Source: Novosphingobium decolorationis
Lineage (GTDB): Bacteria > Pseudomonadota > Alphaproteobacteria > Sphingomonadales > Sphingomonadaceae
Length of the DNA: 64,000 nt
Assembly: GCF_018417475.1 (NCBI RefSeq)
Contig: NZ_CP054856.1
Span: 3,503,001-3,567,000, forward strand
Reading direction: 5' to 3'
In this document: in pieces, positions 1 to 11,089 of the stretch
Layout: every line of letters begins with the position of its first letter
How positions within the stretch are numbered: the stretch's first letter is position 1
The notes under the pieces: generated by a model
What the model was told of the DNA's origin: nothing
The model's input: the letters and a program-made list of their open reading frames with translations, nothing else
Databases searched by the model: none
Program-made: the position numbers and the translations under genes

Positions 1-551
1 AGCGTCTGGGCGGCGATAGCCTGCGCGACCGAGAGCGCGTTCTTGACGCGGTGGACGAGTTCCTGTGCGACCACCTCGGCCTGCTGGCGCGCGAGTACGG
101 CACCGGTGGTCTCGATCACGGTGTCGAGCATGCCGACCACGGTGCCGCGCTCGTCGCGCACCGGGCCGTAGCAGAAGGTGAACCACGCGTTCTCGGGCGC
201 ACCCTGGCGCTCCACCACGAGGGGGAAGTCCTCGATGAAGGTCGGCTCGCCTGCAAAGGCCTGGTCGGCGATGGGGCCGATCGTCGGCCAGGCTTCGGCC
301 CAGACCGTGCTGAAAGGGAGCCCCAGCGCGGGGGGCTTGTTACCCAGGATCGGCAGGAACGCATCGTTGGGAATGGTGGTGAGGTGCTCGCCCCAGACCA
401 CGCATTGGGGAAAGCGCGAGGCGAGCACGGTGGCCACGGTGCTCTTGAGCGTGGCGGACCATCCCTCGGGCGGGCCGAGGGGATGGTCTGTCCAGTCGTG
501 GGTGCGTATCGCTTCGGCCATACGGCCGCCGCCTGTCAGGAACTTCAGCAT
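1..551 (-). CDS. PAS-domain sensor histidine kinase, HWE/HisKA_2 type (N-terminal part)
   Basis: Reads leftwards and runs off the window edge, so only about 183 N-terminal residues are visible. Residues ~10-150 resemble a PAS sensor domain of the class linked to HWE kinases (WTDHPLGPPEGWS near the start, WFTFCYGPVRDERG near 130). After a short linker comes ELVHRVKNALSVAQAIA at the edge, an H-box of the HWE/HisKA_2 type, whose His would be the phosphoacceptor. The ATPase domain lies outside the window. The ATG at 551 is the first in-frame start I see; a second ATG lies ten codons inside. It sits 57 bp downstream of gyrB on the same strand, with no obvious terminator between. The signal sensed cannot be told from the sequence. 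Confidence 0.75.
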   Translation of the reverse strand, partial: MLKFLTGGGRMAEAIRTHDWTDHPLGPPEGWSATLKSTVATVLASRFPQCVVWGEHLTTIPNDAFLPILGNKPPALGLPFSTVWAEAWPTIGPIADQAFAGEPTFIEDFPLVVERQGAPENAWFTFCYGPVRDERGTVVGMLDTVIETTGAVLARQQAEVVAQELVHRVKNALSVAQAIAAQT

Positions 552-608
552 GGCACCGCCCGGAGGGCCAGCACCATGCCGGTGATCGTCCGCCGGATCG
601 GCGGCGGA

Positions 609-3218
<2,610 letters not shown>

Positions 3219-3248
3219 TCAGGTGCCGAGCCATGGCGCCATTCCATG

Positions 3249-3277
3249 GAAAAAGGGCGGCCCTTGCGAGGCCGCCC
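3249..3277 (-). terminator. Rho-independent terminator of the small ORF
   Basis: On the minus strand an 8-bp perfect stem GGGCGGCC/GGCCGCCC (3270-3277 and 3255-3262) with a 7-nt loop is followed by TTTTT (3250-3254). It lies 58 bp downstream of the 26-codon ORF at 3336-3416 and upstream of gyrB, so it would separate the two transcripts. Confidence 0.75.
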
Positions 3278-3335
3278 GTTGGTGGTTGTGTCCGGCTTTC
3301 TCGGCGCGGCGGCCCCGTGGTGGCCGGGCGTGTGC

Positions 3336-3416
3336 TCAGGCCAGGGTGAGCGCAAATCCCAGCGCACAGATCCCGAGCGCTGCGGCAAAGCCGATCGACT
3401 TTTCGACAAGTGTCAT
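3336..3416 (-). CDS. 26-residue single-pass membrane peptide
   Basis: A 26-codon ORF starting MTLVEKSIGF and ending LGFALTLA; residues ~8-26 form one hydrophobic segment. The start is supported by a strong ribosome-binding site, GGAGGATGTCATG, on the minus strand. A rho-independent terminator lies just downstream, so the ORF has both flanking signals of a real small gene. The frame is open further upstream to 3551, but that extension is less likely because the strong site is at 3416. No function can be assigned. It is divergent from guaA and runs towards gyrB. Confidence 0.5.
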   Translation of the reverse strand: MTLVEKSIGFAAALGICALGFALTLA

Positions 3417-3704
3417 GACATCCTCCTCAAGATTTCCCAAAAGTGGCCGGTTTTCCCGGCTCGCCAGCAACACTACGCCACTTGACAGCAACGAACAAGG
3501 CGAGGGGCGCATCGCCACGACGTTCTTTGGTCTAAGATGCGCGGCATACAATCACTGGGTAATCACGGGACAATCACGAGGTGGCAGCCCGGGTAGCGTG
3601 GCCTCGCTCTCCGGCGGCAACCGGCGGTTTGCGGCCTGCAGAAAGTTCCTTTTGCGCGTTCGGAGTGTCTGGACAGCGCGGGCGCGCCCGACTATCGGCC
3701 AGCC
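3417..3704. promoter_or_regulatory. Divergent intergenic region between the small ORF and guaA
   Basis: This 288-bp region must hold the promoters of the leftward small ORF and of guaA. I see no convincing -35/-10 pair or operator. Antisense frames cover it but have no family resemblance. Confidence 0.3.
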
Positions 3705-5264
3705 ATGAGCATCCAGACCACTGAATCGGTCCTGATTGTCGATTTCGGCAGCCAGGTGACCCAGCTGATCGCACGCCGCGTCCGCGAAGCGGGCGTCTAT
3801 TCCGAGATCGCCCCGTTCACCAGCGCGGCGGAAGCCTTCGAACGCATGAAGCCGGTGGGGATCATCCTCTCGGGCTCGCCCGCTTCGGTCCTCGATGAGG
3901 ACGGCCCGCGCATTCCCGATGTGATCCTCGAGAGCGGCCTCCCGATCCTGGGCATCTGCTATGGCCAGCAGTCGCTCACCCACCAGCTTGGCGGCGAAGT
4001 GACGCTGGGCGATTCGGGTGAGTTCGGCCGGGCCTTCATCGAAATCCAGGACGAGTGCGCGCTCTTCGACGGTCTCTGGAAGGTCGGCGAGAAGCACCAG
4101 GTCTGGATGAGCCACGGCGACAAGGTGACCAAGCTGGCCGACGGCTTCCGCCCGGTGGCCTCTTCGGCCGGCGCGCCCTTTGCGGTGATCGCCAACGACG
4201 AGAAGCGCATCTACGCGATGCAGTTCCACCCCGAAGTCGTGCACACGCCCGACGGCGGCAAGCTGCTCAAGAACTTCGTGCGCCACGTGTGCGGCCTCTC
4301 GGGCGACTGGACCATGGCGGAATTCCGCAAGGCCAAGATCGACGAGATCCGCGAGCAGGTCGGCGACAAGCGCGTGATCTGCGGGCTTTCGGGCGGCGTC
4401 GATTCGGCCGTGGCCGCCGTCCTCATCCACGAGGCGATCGGCGACCAGCTCACCTGTGTCTTCGTCGACCACGGCCTCATGCGCATGGGCGAGGCCGAGC
4501 AGGTCGTCTCGCTGTTCCGCGGCGCCTACCAGATCCCGCTGGTGCACGTCGACGCCTCGACGCTGTTCCTCAAGGGCCTCGAGGGAGTCACCGACCCCGA
4601 GAAGAAGCGCAAGTTCATCGGCAAGACCTTCATCGACGTCTTCGAGGACGAGGCGAAGAAGATCGGCGGCGCCGAGTTCCTGGCCCAGGGGACGCTCTAC
4701 CCCGACGTCATCGAATCGGTCTCCTTCACCGGCGGCCCTTCGGTCACGATCAAGAGCCACCACAACGTGGGCGGCCTGCCCGAGCGCATGGACATGAAGC
4801 TGGTCGAGCCGCTGCGCGAGCTCTTCAAGGACGAAGTGCGCGAGCTGGGCCGTGAGCTGGGCCTGCCCGAGATTTTCGTGGGCCGTCACCCCTTCCCGGG
4901 GCCGGGCCTTGCGATCCGCATCCCGGGCGAAGTCAGCCGCGAGAAGGCCGACATCCTGCGCAAGGCGGATGCGATTTACCTCGAGGAAATCCGCAGCGCG
5001 GGTCTCTACGACGCGATCTGGCAGGCCTTCGCCGTGCTGCTTCCGGTCAAGACCGTGGGCGTTATGGGCGACGGGCGCACCTACGACAATGTCTGTGCCC
5101 TGCGCGCGGTGACCTCCACCGACGGCATGACCGCCGACATCTACCCCTTCGACGCCGCGTTCCTGAGCCGGGTCGCCACCCGTATCATCAACGAGGTGAA
5201 GGGCATCAACCGCGTGGTCTACGACTACACCTCGAAGCCCCCGGGCACGATCGAGTGGGAATGA
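3705..5264 (+). CDS. guaA: GMP synthase (glutamine-hydrolysing)
   Basis: A 519-residue full-length GuaA, which aminates XMP to GMP using glutamine and ATP in the cytosol (purine biosynthesis). The class I glutamine amidotransferase domain contains GICYGQQSL, with the nucleophile Cys near residue 86, and the [12 protein letters not shown] histidine-glutamate motif. The ATP-pyrophosphatase P-loop is [14 protein letters not shown] near 226. The C-terminal dimerisation domain ends [16 protein letters not shown]. The 3' end of guaA is a well-known integration hotspot, and a phage-type integrase gene starts less than 300 bp downstream, so the stop region is the probable left attachment junction. 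Confidence 0.97.
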   Translation: MSIQTTESVLIVDFGSQVTQLIARRVREAGVYSEIAPFTSAAEAFERMKPVGIILSGSPASVLDEDGPRIPDVILESGLPILGICYGQQSLTHQLGGEVTLGDSGEFGRAFIEIQDECALFDGLWKVGEKHQVWMSHGDKVTKLADGFRPVASSAGAPFAVIANDEKRIYAMQFHPEVVHTPDGGKLLKNFVRHVCGLSGDWTMAEFRKAKIDEIREQVGDKRVICGLSGGVDSAVAAVLIHEAIGDQLTCVFVDHGLMRMGEAEQVVSLFRGAYQIPLVHVDASTLFLKGLEGVTDPEKKRKFIGKTFIDVFEDEAKKIGGAEFLAQGTLYPDVIESVSFTGGPSVTIKSHHNVGGLPERMDMKLVEPLRELFKDEVRELGRELGLPEIFVGRHPFPGPGLAIRIPGEVSREKADILRKADAIYLEEIRSAGLYDAIWQAFAVLLPVKTVGVMGDGRTYDNVCALRAVTSTDGMTADIYPFDAAFLSRVATRIINEVKGINRVVYDYTSKPPGTIEWE

Positions 5265-5557
5265 TTTTTGCCCATCCGGCGATATCCAAATCTACGCCAT
5301 AGCACGCTGTAACGCTCTGAAAAATAATAAGTAATCGATCTACGTCTATCGAGAGCTATTGGTAGGCAGAGATCGGTGATGGCGGCCCACCTGACGGGCC
5401 TTCCCCATATTGATCAGCTCCACAATCACGAGTACCGTCAGGACATATGACGTCCTTGACGGTACTTTTTTCGGTATAAGCCGATGAAAAGAAACATAAA
5501 CTTCCGCCAAGGAACGCCGAAAATCACGTGACGGTACTTTTCGGAGGTGGCGCGGAA
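5265..5557 (+). other. Presumed left island junction between guaA and the integrase
   Basis: These 293 bp carry no gene. They hold the hairpin terminator at 5431-5471, and its 3' arm motif TGACGGTACTTTT recurs at 5529-5541, just before the integrase ribosome-binding site. The attachment core is expected at or just after the guaA stop, but the matching right-hand repeat would lie beyond 64000, so I cannot delimit attL. Confidence 0.4.
5431..5471 (+). terminator. Strong rho-independent terminator after guaA
   Basis: AGTACCGTCA-GGAC pairs with GTCC-TTGACGGTACT across a 7-nt loop, with one bulged base, and is followed by a run of six T. It would end guaA transcription and insulate the integrase from it. 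Confidence 0.8.
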
Positions 5558-6814
5558 ATGCTTACGGATGCTGCGATCAAGGCGCTGAAGCCGCAGAGCA
5601 AGATGTACAAAATGGCGGACCGGGACGGCATGTACGTTCGAGTCATGCCATCGGGAGCGATCTCGTTTCGCCTCGATTATCGCCTGAACGGGCGGCGCGA
5701 AACTGTCTACCTTGGGAAGTACGGCCGCGATGGGATCTCACTGGCCAGGGCCCGCGAACTCTGCATTGACGCAAGAAGGGCCGTCAGTGAAGGGCGGTCG
5801 CCTGCGATCGAGAAGCAGCGCGAAAAGCGGCGGATCAAGGAAGCCAAGAGCTTCGGCGAGTTTGGCGAAAAATGGCTCGTAAATGCGCCAATGGCCGATA
5901 CTACGCGAGCGATGAGGCGCTCGATCTTCGAGAGGGAGTTGCTTCCAGTCTGGCGCAATCGGCTCCTCTCGGAAGTCACGCCGGACGACTTGCGAGCGCA
6001 TTGCCGGAAAATCGTCGATCGCGGTGCGCCTGCGACCGCGATCCACGTGCGCGACATCCTCAAGCAAATCTATGGCTTTGCCATCTTGCACGGTGAGAAG
6101 GTTGCCAATCCCGCCGACGACGTGGGGCCAGCGTCCATTGCGACGTTTGTGCCGAAAGACCGCTCGTTGTCCCCCACCGAAATCCGGATCATGCTCAGGC
6201 AACTCGAGAACGTTGCGACCCTGCCGACGATCCGGTTGGGCATGAAGCTCTATTTGCTGACCATGGTGCGGAAGAGCGAACTACAGGACGCAGTGTGGGA
6301 CGAGGTGGATTTCGAGAACGCAGTCTGGACCATCCCAAAGGAGCGCATGAAGCGATCGAAAGCGCACAACGTATATCTCTCGCGCCAAACCCTCGACATC
6401 ATGATCGCGCTCAAGACCTGCGCCGGTAACTCACGATACTTGCTGCCGTCCAGGTACGATGCTGACGCACCGATGTCGCGCGCGACGTTCAATCGCGTGA
6501 CCTATGCGGTTGTCGAGCAAGCGAAGAAGGAGGGGCTGCCGCTGGAGCCCTTTACCGTCCATGATCTCCGACGCACAGGGTCGACGCTACTCAACGAACT
6601 GGGCTTCAATAGCGATTGGATTGAGAAGTGCTTGGCGCACGAAGACGGACGTTCGTCGCGTGGCGTCTATAACAAAGCTGAGTACGAGGTGCAGCGCCGC
6701 CATATGATGCAGGAATGGTCGGACATCATCGATGCGTGGGTCGATGGACGGAAGCACGCACCCGTGCTCTTGCCGCCGGCTATGCCCTTGATGGAGCTTG
6801 ATCCCGCCCTTTGA
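5558..6814 (+). CDS. P4-type tyrosine integrase of the island
   Basis: A 418-residue tyrosine recombinase with the N-terminal DUF4102 arm-binding domain (MLTDAAIKALKPQSKMYK, with ISFRLDYRLNGRRE following), a central core-binding domain and a C-terminal catalytic domain. Catalytic candidates are Arg in MVRKSEL (~238), the HDLRR box (~336-340), LAHEDG (~361) and the nucleophile Tyr in RGVYNKAEY (~371). The start at 5558 is chosen because GGAGGTG lies 8-9 nt upstream; a GTG at 5528 in the same frame is less likely. Its position next to guaA suggests it integrates and excises the whole downstream element. Its tail overlaps the convergent AlpA-like gene by 35 bp. Confidence 0.93.
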   Translation: MLTDAAIKALKPQSKMYKMADRDGMYVRVMPSGAISFRLDYRLNGRRETVYLGKYGRDGISLARARELCIDARRAVSEGRSPAIEKQREKRRIKEAKSFGEFGEKWLVNAPMADTTRAMRRSIFERELLPVWRNRLLSEVTPDDLRAHCRKIVDRGAPATAIHVRDILKQIYGFAILHGEKVANPADDVGPASIATFVPKDRSLSPTEIRIMLRQLENVATLPTIRLGMKLYLLTMVRKSELQDAVWDEVDFENAVWTIPKERMKRSKAHNVYLSRQTLDIMIALKTCAGNSRYLLPSRYDADAPMSRATFNRVTYAVVEQAKKEGLPLEPFTVHDLRRTGSTLLNELGFNSDWIEKCLAHEDGRSSRGVYNKAEYEVQRRHMMQEWSDIIDAWVDGRKHAPVLLPPAMPLMELDPAL

Positions 6815-7070
6815 CCGGCCGCGTCTTCCGCTTTGCAACATCTGGGTGCTGAGCACGTCGAATTGGCGCCGCGCGGCGCGCGAGTAGCCAAGCCTCAACT
6901 TCAGCTAAGTCCCAGACGATGCATCTGGGCGATAGTGCAAAGCGGCGGGGAAATTCACCACGCTGCTCCATTTCGTATATGGTGCTGTCTGCAAGGGGGA
7001 TCATCGCGCGCAACTGATGGCGCCGGATAGTGCGACGTAGCGAATCGTCGATGGCATTCGCCTTGGCCAT
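6780..7070 (-). CDS. AlpA-family DNA-binding regulator / excisionase-like protein
   Basis: A 96-residue protein with an AlpA-type winged helix: LADSTIYEMEQRGEFPRRF followed by WDLAEVEAWLLARR. AlpA proteins act as transcription activators of P4-type integrases or as recombination directionality factors. The gene is convergent with the integrase and overlaps its 3' end, the usual arrangement for this pair. GGAGG lies 7 nt upstream of the ATG at 7070. A 9-bp inverted repeat covers this ribosome-binding site. The basic C-terminal tail (KRKTRPVKGRDQ) has no recognised function. Confidence 0.8.
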   Translation of the reverse strand: MAKANAIDDSLRRTIRRHQLRAMIPLADSTIYEMEQRGEFPRRFALSPRCIVWDLAEVEAWLLARRAAPIRRAQHPDVAKRKTRPVKGRDQAPSRA

Positions 7071-7298
7071 GGTTTGCCTCCTATTGCTTGCGGTTTCGGA
7101 ATAGAAAGCAATAGGTCCTGTAATAGGAAGGCCCGCCAGCGCTGAGTGCGGGAATATCGTATCATAGAGTGCAAATCGGACGATCAGTTAAGCTCGGGCT
7201 CTCCTGGCCCCGATAGGCTTTGCGGTCAGAACCAGAGCGTAGATCAATCGCTCTGATAGGCAAGGTTCCAGTCGAGGGCGGTATCTTTGCGTCGGAAC
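7071..7298 (-). promoter_or_regulatory. Leader of the alpA-like gene with an inverted repeat over the ribosome-binding site
   Basis: CTATTGCTT (7081-7089) and AAGCAATAG (7106-7114) are a perfect 9-bp inverted repeat. The arm nearer the gene contains the start of the AGGAGG site of the alpA-like gene. It could be an operator for AlpA itself or a hairpin limiting translation. The rest of the region to 7298 shows no gene. Confidence 0.45.
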
Positions 7299-8210
7299 TT
7301 ACGCAACCACTGCCAAGCCCGGTGAAGCGCGCAAGCGCGCTATGTCCCGCGATGGCGGTTCTCCGAAATGGCGGCGATATTCGCGACTGAACTGAGACGC
7401 GCTTTCGTAACCCACGCGCAAAGCGGCAGTCGCAACATCGATGTCCTCAATGAGCATCTGGCTGCGCGCGTCCTGGAGCCTGAGCTGTTTTTGAAACTGC
7501 AGCGGGGTCATGGCTGTCACGGCGCGAAAATGCTCGTGGAGGCTTGAGGGGCTCATGCCCACTTCTGCAGCAAGGCGTTCGATGCTGAATCGTTCTCGAA
7601 AGTTCTTACCGATCCACGCGATGGCGCGGCCGACTTGCGCGACCCGGCCCTGGCCGGAGGTGATGTGCCGCATCCTTGCGCCATCCGGTCCGGCGAGCAG
7701 GTAGTAAAGGATTTCCTGCTCGGCAAGCGGTGCGAGGACGGGCAGCGCGGAAGGATTGTCGAGTAGGCGCAGCAAGCGAAGCGTCGCGTCGAGGAGGCCG
7801 GCGCTAGCATCGGACACCGTCTTTCCTATAGGCGGCGATGGCACTTCCGGCGGCGGCGGAACACGTGACGCCAATTCGCCGAGCATTACGGGATCGAAGT
7901 CGAGGTATAGGCAGAGGTACGGTTTGTCAGGCGTCGCTTCGATCACATGGCCTATCGCTGGCAAATCGTAAGTCACAACGCCATAGCGGCCTGGAGCGTA
8001 TCTGAAAATGTGATCGCCTAGTGAAACCTCCTTTTGCCCCTGAACGACGAGGCAGAGTTGAGGCCTGTAGATGTTCGGCATCGGCATCGTCACGGTGGAG
8101 GATCGAACAAGCGTCACGCGTTCGATAGGGGTGGCTTGGAAACCGTCATTCGAGACGTGTTTTGTGATTATCGCAGATATTTCGTTCAGTTCTTCCATGA
8201 ATAGATTCAT
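7299..8210 (-). CDS. AraC-family transcriptional regulator
   Basis: A protein of about 303 residues with an N-terminal AraC_N/cupin-like domain (YRPQLCLVVQGQKEVSLGD, YGVVTYDLPAIGHV) and a C-terminal double HTH of AraC type (FSIERLAAEVGMSPSSLHEHF, then ATAALRVGYESASQFSREYRR). This architecture is common in regulators divergent from aldo/keto reductase or oxidoreductase genes, and that is the arrangement here. The start is uncertain: ATG 8210 and ATG 8198 are both plausible and neither has a strong ribosome-binding site. It probably controls the divergent reductase and aldehyde-oxidoreductase operon, perhaps in response to an aldehyde, which is inference. Confidence 0.9.
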   Translation of the reverse strand: MNLFMEELNEISAIITKHVSNDGFQATPIERVTLVRSSTVTMPMPNIYRPQLCLVVQGQKEVSLGDHIFRYAPGRYGVVTYDLPAIGHVIEATPDKPYLCLYLDFDPVMLGELASRVPPPPEVPSPPIGKTVSDASAGLLDATLRLLRLLDNPSALPVLAPLAEQEILYYLLAGPDGARMRHITSGQGRVAQVGRAIAWIGKNFRERFSIERLAAEVGMSPSSLHEHFRAVTAMTPLQFQKQLRLQDARSQMLIEDIDVATAALRVGYESASQFSREYRRHFGEPPSRDIARLRASPGLAVVA

Positions 8211-8370
8211 TGCATGTGCGCGCGATGGGATCAACGCGAATGCGATAATCCCTGGAGGATCAGGCAGAAATCTCGGCGCATCAGGCTCACGGTTCGAATG
8301 CGCTTCGTATCACAGTGTGGAAAGCACGCGCCCAAGCAAAATCCGGTCGCAGATCAAGTACGGAGCAAAC

Positions 8371-9324
8371 ATGACAACCGACAATATGAAGATTCCCGCC
8401 GTCGCACTTGGCACTTGGGCGTGGGGTGACAGTGGCTCGAGCGGGGACGGCTACTTTGGTAGTACGCTGACCCAGACCGACCTCGAAGAGTTGGCTGATA
8501 GAGCTCATGCGGCCGGATTTACCCTTTGGGATACCGCCGTCGTATACGGCATGGGGCGCTCGGAGACCGTTCTTGGGGAGGTCTTGAAGCGCTTCGCCCG
8601 TTCCGACTTTCAGCTCTCCACAAAGTTTACGCCGCAGGCCGCGGGAGCCGGAGATGATCCGATGGCGGACATGCTTGAGCAAAGCTTGGCCCGTCTCGGT
8701 ACCGACTACATCGACCTCTACTGGATTCACAATCCCGGCGACGTGGCGCGGTGGACTCCCCACCTAATTCCCTTGCTTGAGAGCGGCAAGATCAAACACG
8801 TCGGTCTCTCAAACCACAATCTCAGCCAGATCGTGCAAGCCAACCAGATTCTCGGCGATGCCGGGTATTCTGTTGAGGCCATCCAGAACCATTACAGCCT
8901 GCTGCATCGCAATTCGGACCAAAATGGCATCCTGGATTTCTGCACCAAAGAAGGCATCCCCTTCTTCGCCTACATGGTGCTCGAACAAGGCGCCCTAACC
9001 GGCAAATACAATCCGCAGAACCCGCTACCGGAAGGCAGCAATCGGGCACAGGCGTACAATGCCAAACTACCGCAGATGAAGTCGCTAACCGACAGGCTTG
9101 GCTCGATCGGCCGAAGCTATGGCGCTGAAGCTCCCGACGTCGCGGTTGCGTGGGCCATAGCCAAGGGCGCGACACCGATCATCGGCGTCACCAAACCCAA
9201 TCATATCGACGGCTTAGACCGTGCCGCCGCGATCGTGCTTTCCAACGACGACATTGTTGAATTGGAGGCACTGGCTCTCGCCGCGAACCTGGATACCCGC
9301 GGGTGGTGGGAACAAGAGATGTAG
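8371..9324 (+). CDS. Aldo/keto reductase
   Basis: A 317-residue NADPH-dependent (beta/alpha)8 reductase. The expected tetrad residues are visible: Asp and Tyr in LWDTAVVYGMGRSE (~53-58), Lys in LSTKFTPQ (~83) and His in DLYWIHNP (~119). The C-terminal nucleotide-binding part includes GATPIIGVTKPNHIDG. The start at 8371 has GGAG 6 nt upstream; the frame stays open further upstream but overlaps the divergent regulator. The substrate is unknown. Its position before a molybdenum aldehyde oxidoreductase suggests a role in aldehyde handling. Confidence 0.92.
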   Translation: MTTDNMKIPAVALGTWAWGDSGSSGDGYFGSTLTQTDLEELADRAHAAGFTLWDTAVVYGMGRSETVLGEVLKRFARSDFQLSTKFTPQAAGAGDDPMADMLEQSLARLGTDYIDLYWIHNPGDVARWTPHLIPLLESGKIKHVGLSNHNLSQIVQANQILGDAGYSVEAIQNHYSLLHRNSDQNGILDFCTKEGIPFFAYMVLEQGALTGKYNPQNPLPEGSNRAQAYNAKLPQMKSLTDRLGSIGRSYGAEAPDVAVAWAIAKGATPIIGVTKPNHIDGLDRAAAIVLSNDDIVELEALALAANLDTRGWWEQEM

Positions 9325-9442
9325 TTCGAAGCAGCGCTTCCAAACGCATGCTCATACCGGTGAGCCCGTTACGTCGCCGATCTGCAAGCCTGAACGTCTC
9401 GAGCCGAGCCGTTGCATGATCCAATTTCACGAAGGAGACAGC

Positions 9443-10090
9443 ATGGCAGCCGATTTCACGGACGATGAAGGCAAGAAACGGGATGGCGCGCTTAAGCTGT
9501 CACGCCGTGATGCACTCAAGAGCGGCGCGCTTGTTGCCGCCGCTCTGACCCATGCCCAATCGGGCATGGCTCAAAATGTAACGCCGCGGGTAACTCCGCT
9601 GCAGGTAAGACCGGCTCAAGCTCTCGTCGTTCACACCACTGTTAATCGAGAGGCGGTCGAGGTCGAAATCGATGTCCGAACATCGCTGCTTGACCTGTTG
9701 CGCGAACGCCTTGCTCTTACAGGCGCGAAGAAGGGCTGCGATCATGGTCAATGTGGTGCCTGCACCGTCCATGTAGACGGCCGGCGCGTTGCTTCTTGCC
9801 TCACCCTCGCGGCAAAGGTCGAAGGGCGGCAAATCCTGACAATCGAAGGTTTGTCGGACGGTAATAATCTACATCCGATGCAGCAAGCCTTCATCGACCA
9901 CGACGCCCTGCAGTGTGGCTACTGCACGCCAGGGCAAATCATGGCTGCCGTGGCCTGTGTCGACGAAGGCAACGCAGGCACACCGGAACGCATTCGCGAA
10001 TACATGAGCGGCAACATCTGTCGGTGCGGTGCCTATGTCGGCATCGTCGCCGCGATCGAGGACGCGGCCTCCAAGATGAGGAGGGGCTGA
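9443..10090 (+). CDS. paoA: Periplasmic aldehyde oxidoreductase, iron-sulfur subunit (PaoA/YagT-like)
   Basis: A 215-residue [2Fe-2S] subunit of a xanthine-oxidase-family enzyme. It begins with a Tat signal (SRRDALKSGALVAAALTHAQ), so the complex should be exported folded to the periplasm. The plant-type cluster motif is CDHGQCGACTVHVDG with a later Cys in ASCLT. The second cluster is bound by CGYCTPG and NICRCGAYVG. GAAGGAGA lies 4 nt before the ATG at 9443. The stop overlaps the start of paoB by one base. The gene is intact, but its partner paoB is broken. Confidence 0.92.
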   Translation: MAADFTDDEGKKRDGALKLSRRDALKSGALVAAALTHAQSGMAQNVTPRVTPLQVRPAQALVVHTTVNREAVEVEIDVRTSLLDLLRERLALTGAKKGCDHGQCGACTVHVDGRRVASCLTLAAKVEGRQILTIEGLSDGNNLHPMQQAFIDHDALQCGYCTPGQIMAAVACVDEGNAGTPERIREYMSGNICRCGAYVGIVAAIEDAASKMRRG

Positions 10091-10450
10091 TGAAGGCTTT
10101 CACCTATATCCGCCCGACAACAGCCAAGGAAGCTATAAGCGCGTTTGCCAGCGCGGCAGAAGGCGCGCGCTACATCGCTGGCGGCACCACTCTGTACGAT
10201 CTGATGAAGCTCAATATCGAGCGGCCGCCGTTCCTTATCGATGTGACGGCGATCGCTGGGCTGAATGAAATTGATATCAACGAGGACCGGCTGCGGTTCG
10301 GAGCGTCAGTTCCGATGAGTGCCGTCGCGTCACATGAGACGATCAGGACCAGCTATCCCGTACTCGCCGAATCCCTTTGGAAGGCTGCGTCTCAGCAACT
10401 CCGCAATATGGCGACCGGTACCCATCCGGTGAAGGCCGCAGTGGCCGTGG

Positions 10451-11089
10451 CTAGGTCGCCTTTGGTTTGATGATGCGCTTTGCTGCGGCGTTGCGTCTGA
10501 CAGCGATACGAGCGAGCCCCGCTTCGATCGGCAAGATGTCGAGTTCGTCCGGGTCGTAGCCGTCGAGCCAGTCGTTGATTTCGATATGCTGCTCGTGCGT
10601 GGGATCAGACCTGATCTCCAGCATCTCGTAGAAGCCGGAGATCCCGCCGCAATCCTCGGGTGGACACTCGCGCTCGCCGCCGATGAAGCGGGGATAGGCG
10701 AGAGCCGGATCTCCCTGCCGAACGTCGCTCAAGGTGAGCGTGTGCTGCCAGTCGTCACCAAAGTCGTAGGAATACGCGATCGTGGTCGCGCCGGGAGCGA
10801 GTACGTCGCGCAGGCGGATGCGCGCGGCAATCTTGCGCGGAGCGGTTCCCCAGTCGTCTTCCATCGGCAGGCCATAAGTCTGGTCGTCAATGCGCATCTC
10901 CCAGAGATGGTAATCGAACCATCCCATCGCGGCCTGCACGATGTCGTGCAGGACCTTGAGAGTGACCGAGGTCGGCACTTCGACCAGGCGCCAGATTGGC
11001 GGATCGCTGTCCTCAAGCTCGATGCGCAGCCTTGCGATCTGCAGGAAACTGTCGGTGGCTGTGGGCCTGTCTGTCGATCGGGCGGTCAT
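10451..11089 (-). CDS. PRiA4_ORF3-like passenger protein of IS66 copy 1
   Basis: A 212-residue protein of the plasmid pRiA4b ORF-3 family: [19 protein letters not shown], then [15 protein letters not shown] and [14 protein letters not shown]. Its ATG overlaps the tnpC stop by 4 bp, so it is translated as part of the transposase operon. The biochemical role of the family is not known; it recurs as cargo of IS66-type elements. An apparently identical ORF is at 28400-29038. Confidence 0.85.
   Translation of the reverse strand: MTARSTDRPTATDSFLQIARLRIELEDSDPPIWRLVEVPTSVTLKVLHDIVQAAMGWFDYHLWEMRIDDQTYGLPMEDDWGTAPRKIAARIRLRDVLAPGATTIAYSYDFGDDWQHTLTLSDVRQGDPALAYPRFIGGERECPPEDCGGISGFYEMLEIRSDPTHEQHIEINDWLDGYDPDELDILPIEAGLARIAVRRNAAAKRIIKPKAT

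Noticed and set aside
3552..4889. Open frame of 445 codons antisense to guaA
   Set aside because: Low-complexity composition typical of a shadow of a GC-rich gene; guaA is certain.
5220..5264. Second copy of the guaA 3' end as attR
   Set aside because: I found no repeat of this sequence elsewhere in the window by eye; it may lie beyond 64000.
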